Shown here: positions 4,303 to 7,572 of the stretch, piece by piece
How positions within the stretch are numbered: position 1 is the stretch's first letter
Layout of the letters: every line of letters begins with the position of its first letter
Program-made: the position numbers and the translations under genes
The notes under the pieces: generated by a model
What the model saw: the letters and a program-made list of their open reading frames with translations, nothing else
Database searches by the model: none
Told to the model about the DNA's origin: nothing
Assembly: GCA_023127875.1 (NCBI GenBank)
Contig: JAGMFA010000100.1
Span: 1-7,572, forward strand
Length of the DNA: 7,572 bases
Direction: 5' to 3'
From: Candidatus Zixiibacteriota bacterium
GTDB taxonomy: Bacteria; Zixibacteria; MSB-5A5; SM1-73

Positions 4303-5516
4303 TTGACCTTATAGTTGATGTAATAAAACAGATATGGGACTTCACCTTGATTGTCAGCCCCTGGCTGATACTGGGCTTTCTCTTCTCCGGTCTGATTCAT
4401 GCATTCATCGGCGAGAGATTCATCCGGCAACATCTGGGAGGAGGGAGGTTTTCTTCGGTGTGGAAAGCTACCGTTTTTGGCATACCTCTCCCCATATGTT
4501 CCTGTGGAGTGATTCCGCTTGCCGCCGGTTTAAAAAACGATGGCGCATCAAAGGCGGCAACCATGTCGTTTTTGGTGTCCACTCCCACTACCGGGATCGA
4601 TTCGATTTTTGTGACCTATGCATTCCTGGGGACCGCATTTGCCATCGTAAGACCCCTATCAGCCTTGGTGGGGGGATTGCTGGTGGGCTCGCTAGTAAGC
4701 CTTTTGGTGAGAGAAAGAGTAGAGAAAAGGGATTTTCAATCTAATCCTGAACATGTTCATTCTCTCAAAGACAAGCTAAAAGATGGCTTCAGCTACGGAT
4801 TTGGAGCCTTACCAGAAGATGTGGGGAAAACGATTTTTTGGGGAATTCTGATTGGTGGTGTTCTATCAGCTCTTTTGCCTCAGGATTTATCTGAGGTGTA
4901 TCTTTCCAATCCGGTTATCGCTTATCCTCTGATGCTTGCCATCTCCGTTCCCTTGTATGTGTGTGCCATCGCATCCGTGCCGGTGGCTGCCGCCATGATG
5001 GCCAAGGGATTGGTGCCAGGCGCGGCACTGGCTTTTCTTATCGCCGGCACTGCTACAAATGCAGTAACCATTGCTTTCGTTGCCAAGAAATTTGGGAAGA
5101 GGGTGCTTTTAATCTATTTAGTCTCCATAATATTTCTTGCACTGGTATCCGGAATCTTGCTTGACTCTTTGTTGGGTGGAGTAGTGGTTAAAGATATACT
5201 TTTTAAGGGAAGAGAAATTCCCTATTCTCTGAAGCTGATTTCCACTTTATTGTTTGTTGGCTTGGTAATCAAAAGTTTTTTAAAGACAAAAGAGGAGAAA
5301 ATGCAGAAGGCAAAATATGCCTTTCATGTTCCAGACATGAATTGTAAACATTGTCAATCAGCGGTTGAGAAAGCTCTGAAGGAAATTCCCGGTGTCCAGA
5401 ATTTTGAGGTGCTTCTTGAAGAAAAGTTAGTTAAGGTGGATGGGGATGTGGATGAGGCCACCATAACCAAGCAATTAAAAAAAGCCGGCTATACTGCAAA
5501 GGAAAGAGCACAATGA
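4299..5516 (+). CDS. SO_0444/UPF0718-family permease with C-terminal HMA domain
   Basis: A 405-residue inner-membrane permease (DUF318 type), proposed to export metal ions such as Cu or Zn; relatives (ArsP) move organoarsenicals. About eight to ten membrane segments lie between residues 12 and 328. The family signature [12 protein letters not shown] (64-75, C67 and C69) is clear, and a second half-repeat has [12 protein letters not shown] (219-230, C222). A linker (329-340) leads to a heavy-metal-associated domain (340-400) with M-N-C-K-H-C (C349, C352), which likely binds Cu(I) or Zn and delivers it to the channel. The start is GTG, overlapping the perR stop; AAGGA lies about 6 bases before it. 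The substrate is inferred. Placement under a PerR-like regulator suggests that metal export is part of the oxidative-stress response here. Confidence 0.88.
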   Translation: MIDLIVDVIKQIWDFTLIVSPWLILGFLFSGLIHAFIGERFIRQHLGGGRFSSVWKATVFGIPLPICSCGVIPLAAGLKNDGASKAATMSFLVSTPTTGIDSIFVTYAFLGTAFAIVRPLSALVGGLLVGSLVSLLVRERVEKRDFQSNPEHVHSLKDKLKDGFSYGFGALPEDVGKTIFWGILIGGVLSALLPQDLSEVYLSNPVIAYPLMLAISVPLYVCAIASVPVAAAMMAKGLVPGAALAFLIAGTATNAVTIAFVAKKFGKRVLLIYLVSIIFLALVSGILLDSLLGGVVVKDILFKGREIPYSLKLISTLLFVGLVIKSFLKTKEEKMQKAKYAFHVPDMNCKHCQSAVEKALKEIPGVQNFEVLLEEKLVKVDGDVDEATITKQLKKAGYTAKERAQ

Positions 5517-6214
5517 ACATTAAGACTTTACAGAAAATTTGCTATGGCTTGTATGTTATTAGTTCAAAAAGAGGGAAACGTTTCAACGGACAAATTGCTA
5601 ACACGGTATTTCAAGCTACATCAGAACCTCCGACCATAGCGGTAAGCGTCAACAATAAGAATTTGACTTATGAGTTTATTGGCGAAAGCAAAGTTTTTAC
5701 AGTATCCATTCTATCTAAGGAGACGCCGTTGAAATTCATAGGGCATTTTGGCTTTAGATGCGGTCGCGACATCGATAAGTTTAAGGACATAAACTACAAG
5801 GTTGGCATAAGCGGTGCCCCCATAGTTTTGGAAAATGCTATAGCCTACTTAGAGGCTGAACTTGTTGACAGTCTGGATGTAGGAACGCATACTGTTTTTA
5901 TCGGGAAAGTGATCGGCGCCGAAATCATCGAAGATAAGGAGCCCATGACTTATGCCTACTATCGCGAAATAAAAGGGGGAAAGGCTCCAAAAACGGCGCC
6001 AACATACAATGCAGGAGATAATAAGAAGGAGGCAAAGAAAATGGGGAAATATGTTTGCACCGTTTGCGGCTATGTTTACGACCCGGAAAAGGGGGACCCT
6101 GATTCCGGAATAAAGCCGGGAACACCTTTTGAAAAGTTGCCGGATGACTGGGTGTGTCCGGTTTGTGGCGCGGACAAGAGCGCATTCGAGTTAACCGAAG
6201 GAGGTGAAAAATGA
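5513..6214 (+). CDS. hrb: Hrb: flavin reductase domain fused to rubredoxin
   Basis: A 233-residue cytoplasmic protein matching high-molecular-weight rubredoxin, the NAD(P)H-dependent electron donor to FprA in Moorella. Residues 1-155 form an FMN-binding split-barrel flavin reductase domain ([17 protein letters not shown] at 24-40; [19 protein letters not shown] at 101-119; [10 protein letters not shown] at 124-133). A lysine-rich linker (155-176) joins a complete rubredoxin with CTVCG (C182, C185) and CPVCG (C215, C218), which hold one Fe(SCys)4. The ATG overlaps the permease stop by ATGA. Its partner FprA is encoded two genes on, so function in NO/O2 reduction is well supported by context. 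An ideal ribosome-binding site and ATG occur in frame just before the rubredoxin domain. Confidence 0.93.
   Translation: MNIKTLQKICYGLYVISSKRGKRFNGQIANTVFQATSEPPTIAVSVNNKNLTYEFIGESKVFTVSILSKETPLKFIGHFGFRCGRDIDKFKDINYKVGISGAPIVLENAIAYLEAELVDSLDVGTHTVFIGKVIGAEIIEDKEPMTYAYYREIKGGKAPKTAPTYNAGDNKKEAKKMGKYVCTVCGYVYDPEKGDPDSGIKPGTPFEKLPDDWVCPVCGADKSAFELTEGGEK
6026..6043 (+). promoter_or_regulatory. internal ribosome-binding site and start, free rubredoxin
   Basis: Inside hrb, AAGGAGG (6026-6032) is a perfect anti-Shine-Dalgarno match, 8 bases before ATG 6041-6043 (Met177). Starting there would give a 57-residue protein that is exactly a stand-alone rubredoxin, M-G-K-Y-V-C onward, ending at 6214. 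The linker codons that form it (K-E-A-K-K) could simply be lysine/glutamate codons rich in A and G. So this is a real possibility, not proof. Confidence 0.5.
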
Positions 6215-6675
6215 AATATTGGCGTTGCACAGTTTGTGGCTACATTCACCGGGGAGAAGAACCACCAGAGAGGTGCCCTAATTGTCAAGCTCCCAAAGAG
6301 AAGTTCGTAGAGGTATTTGAGGATTTCGAGCAGATTCATATGCATTATGCTCAAAAACTCTCCTATGGTGAACAGGTGGATGTCAATCCCTTCTTTGGGA
6401 ACTTTTCTGGGCTGTCACCCTTTGTATACAACCTTCCTGTAGGACAACGTGTGCTTTTACATAAACATCCCACCACGGATGAGCTTTTCTTCATTTTAAA
6501 AGGGCGAATAAAATTTAAAGTTGGCGAAAAGGAACTTGTTGCCGTTATGGGTGATGTTGTTCAAGGAAAGATGGATGTACCCCACACATTTGAAAACATT
6601 GGGGATGAGCCTGCGGCATTTTTGTCGGTCAAAGGTCCCAAGCCGGTTGATCTGATAATGCTGGAGAAAGAGTAA
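6211..6675 (+). CDS. rubredoxin-like/cupin fusion protein
   Basis: A 154-residue cytoplasmic protein. The N-terminal 30 residues are a short rubrerythrin-type rubredoxin-like domain: WRCTVCG (C6, C9) and CPNC (C22, C25). After a linker, a cupin domain (70-140) has motif 1 G78-x5-H84-x-H86-x4-E91-x6-G98 and motif 2 with G114, H125 and N129. The canonical metal set H84, H86, E91, H125 is complete. AAGGAGGTG is 4 to 6 bases before the ATG, and the start overlaps the hrb stop. Function is unknown: a metal-bound cupin fed electrons by its Fe-Cys4 centre, or a stress or redox sensor, are both open. No substrate can be read from the sequence. Confidence 0.88.
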   Translation: MKYWRCTVCGYIHRGEEPPERCPNCQAPKEKFVEVFEDFEQIHMHYAQKLSYGEQVDVNPFFGNFSGLSPFVYNLPVGQRVLLHKHPTTDELFFILKGRIKFKVGEKELVAVMGDVVQGKMDVPHTFENIGDEPAAFLSVKGPKPVDLIMLEKE

Positions 6676-6683
6676 AGCGATGA

Positions 6684-6782
6684 TTCTCATCTAAGATTCT
6701 TCGGATCAAATATGAGACTTTTAGAACAGCTTGGGAAGAGTTAATGACAACTGAAAACTATCAAATTGGCACAGAGGAATAA
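6684..6782 (+). pseudogene. orphan 32-codon open frame, possible gene remnant
   Basis: Between the cupin gene and fprA one frame is open from a TGA at 6681 to TAA at 6780. It reads K-I-L-R-I-K-Y-E-T-F-R-T-A-W-E-E-L in its middle and ends N-Y-Q-I-G-T-E-E. The composition is that of an amphipathic helix from a real protein. There is no start codon before the internal ATG at 6744 and no proper ribosome-binding site. It looks like the C-terminal stub of a deleted gene, but 32 codons open by chance is also quite possible. Confidence 0.3.
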
Positions 6783-6803
6783 GAAAAAATTGAGGAGGTT
6801 GAT

Positions 6804-7572
6804 ATGGTTGTCCGCGAATTAAAACCAAATATTTACTCAGTGGGTGCAATCGACTGGGATAGAAGATTATTTGATGAACTCATTCCACTTCCAGATGGAA
6901 CGAGCTATAATGCCTACCTGATAAAGGGAAGTGAGAAAACCGCGCTTTTAGATACGGTAGATCCCGTCAAAGAGCACGAGCTTTTGGAAAACCTGAAGAA
7001 GCTTGGAGTCAAAAGCATAGATTACATCATTGCTCATCATGGTGAACAGGATCATTCAGGAGCAATCCCCACCATACTGAAGGCCTATCTCGACGCCAAG
7101 GTTGTGACCAACCCTAAATGCAAAGTTATGCTTATGGATTTGCTGCTGATCCCAGATGATAAATTCATTACGATAGAGGATGGAGGAACATTATCGTTGG
7201 GAGACAAAACCCTGGAGTTTGTCTACACTCCCTGGGTGCATTGGCCCGAGACCATGGTTACCTATCTGCGAGAGGATAAGATTTTGTTCTCCTGCGATTT
7301 TTTCGGCTCTCATCTTGCCACGAGCGACCTGTTTGTTACTGATGAGGCACAAGTGTATGAATCTGCCAAAAGATACTATGCTGAGATAATGATGCCCTTC
7401 CAAACGCCTATCAGAAAAAATCTGGAGAAGATGAAGGATTTCGACATAGAGATAATTGCTCCCAGCCACGGTCCGGTTTACGACAGACCCAATTTCATTC
7501 TTGAAGCCTACAAAGATTGGGTATCTGATCGGGTAAAAAATGAAGCAGTTATACCTTACATCTCCATGCATG
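6804..7572 (+). CDS. fprA: FprA, A-type flavodiiron protein, C-terminus beyond window
   Basis: The frame is open from ATG 6804 to the right edge, 256 residues. GGAGG (6794-6798) is 5 bases before the ATG. It is the metallo-beta-lactamase-like half of a flavodiiron protein, which reduces O2 to water and/or NO to N2O in anaerobes. Diiron ligands are present: H79-x-E81-x-D83-H84 within AHHGEQDHSG, H146 (WVHWPET), D165 (SCDFFGSH) and H222 (PSHGPVY). The Moorella FprA counterparts are H81, E83, D85, H86, H148, D167 and H228. The flavodoxin-like FMN domain (about 140 residues) should begin just past the window; the last residues seen, P-Y-I-S-M-H, lead towards it. Electrons should come from Hrb upstream. 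It is 128 bases after the cupin stop, the only sizeable gap in the operon. Confidence 0.95.
   Translation, partial: MVVRELKPNIYSVGAIDWDRRLFDELIPLPDGTSYNAYLIKGSEKTALLDTVDPVKEHELLENLKKLGVKSIDYIIAHHGEQDHSGAIPTILKAYLDAKVVTNPKCKVMLMDLLLIPDDKFITIEDGGTLSLGDKTLEFVYTPWVHWPETMVTYLREDKILFSCDFFGSHLATSDLFVTDEAQVYESAKRYYAEIMMPFQTPIRKNLEKMKDFDIEIIAPSHGPVYDRPNFILEAYKDWVSDRVKNEAVIPYISMH

Noticed and set aside
4334..4744. 136-codon plus-strand frame.
   Set aside because: Out-of-frame shadow of the permease, whose signature motifs are in the other frame.
7191..7571. 126-codon minus-strand frame at the right end.
   Set aside because: Antisense to fprA, which carries all diiron ligands.

Overview
The window reads as chromosome from an uncultured, probably strictly anaerobic bacterium, most likely a metagenome-derived lineage. 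The grounds are a PerR-type regulator next to a rubredoxin / high-molecular-weight rubredoxin / A-type flavoprotein set, strong Shine-Dalgarno motifs, and large repeat-filled intergenic stretches. I cannot place it to phylum from sequence alone.

Left end (1-366, minus strand): the 5' four-fifths of a tmRNA gene (ssrA) with its tag reading frame (ADYSYALAA), a verifiable pseudoknot and a near-consensus sigma70 promoter. The 3' end lies beyond the window. Positions 367-2157 hold no convincing large gene. They hold hairpins, a candidate structured transcript ending in a clear intrinsic terminator (686-782), a pair of 17-nt direct repeats, a family of palindromes with diverged arms around an ATTCA/TGAAT core, very small possible ORFs, and a 127-bp MITE-like element inserted at the centre of another palindrome.

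Middle (2158-3475, minus strand): a 96-residue three-helix membrane protein of unknown function and a 256-residue DUF6602-type protein with a PD-(D/E)XK-like motif set. The second has a perfect TTGACA / TATAAT promoter upstream. Related palindromic repeats lie beside both genes. From 3476 to 3810 there are only hairpins.

Right half (3811-7572, plus strand): a tightly packed stress operon. Order: PerR-like peroxide sensor; SO_0444/UPF0718-type permease with a C-terminal HMA metal-binding domain; Hrb (flavin reductase domain plus rubredoxin); a small rubredoxin-like/cupin fusion; and FprA, the diiron flavoprotein that reduces O2 or NO, which runs off the right edge. The first four genes overlap by 4 bases at each junction (GTGA, ATGA, ATGA). 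Hrb is the known electron donor to FprA, so the inferred pathway is NAD(P)H to Hrb to FprA to O2/NO under PerR control. The metal permease and the rubredoxin-cupin protein are the less understood members. Points to follow: a possible leaderless perR mRNA, a perfect internal ribosome-binding site that could release the rubredoxin domain of Hrb as a separate protein, and an orphan 32-codon remnant between the cupin gene and fprA.
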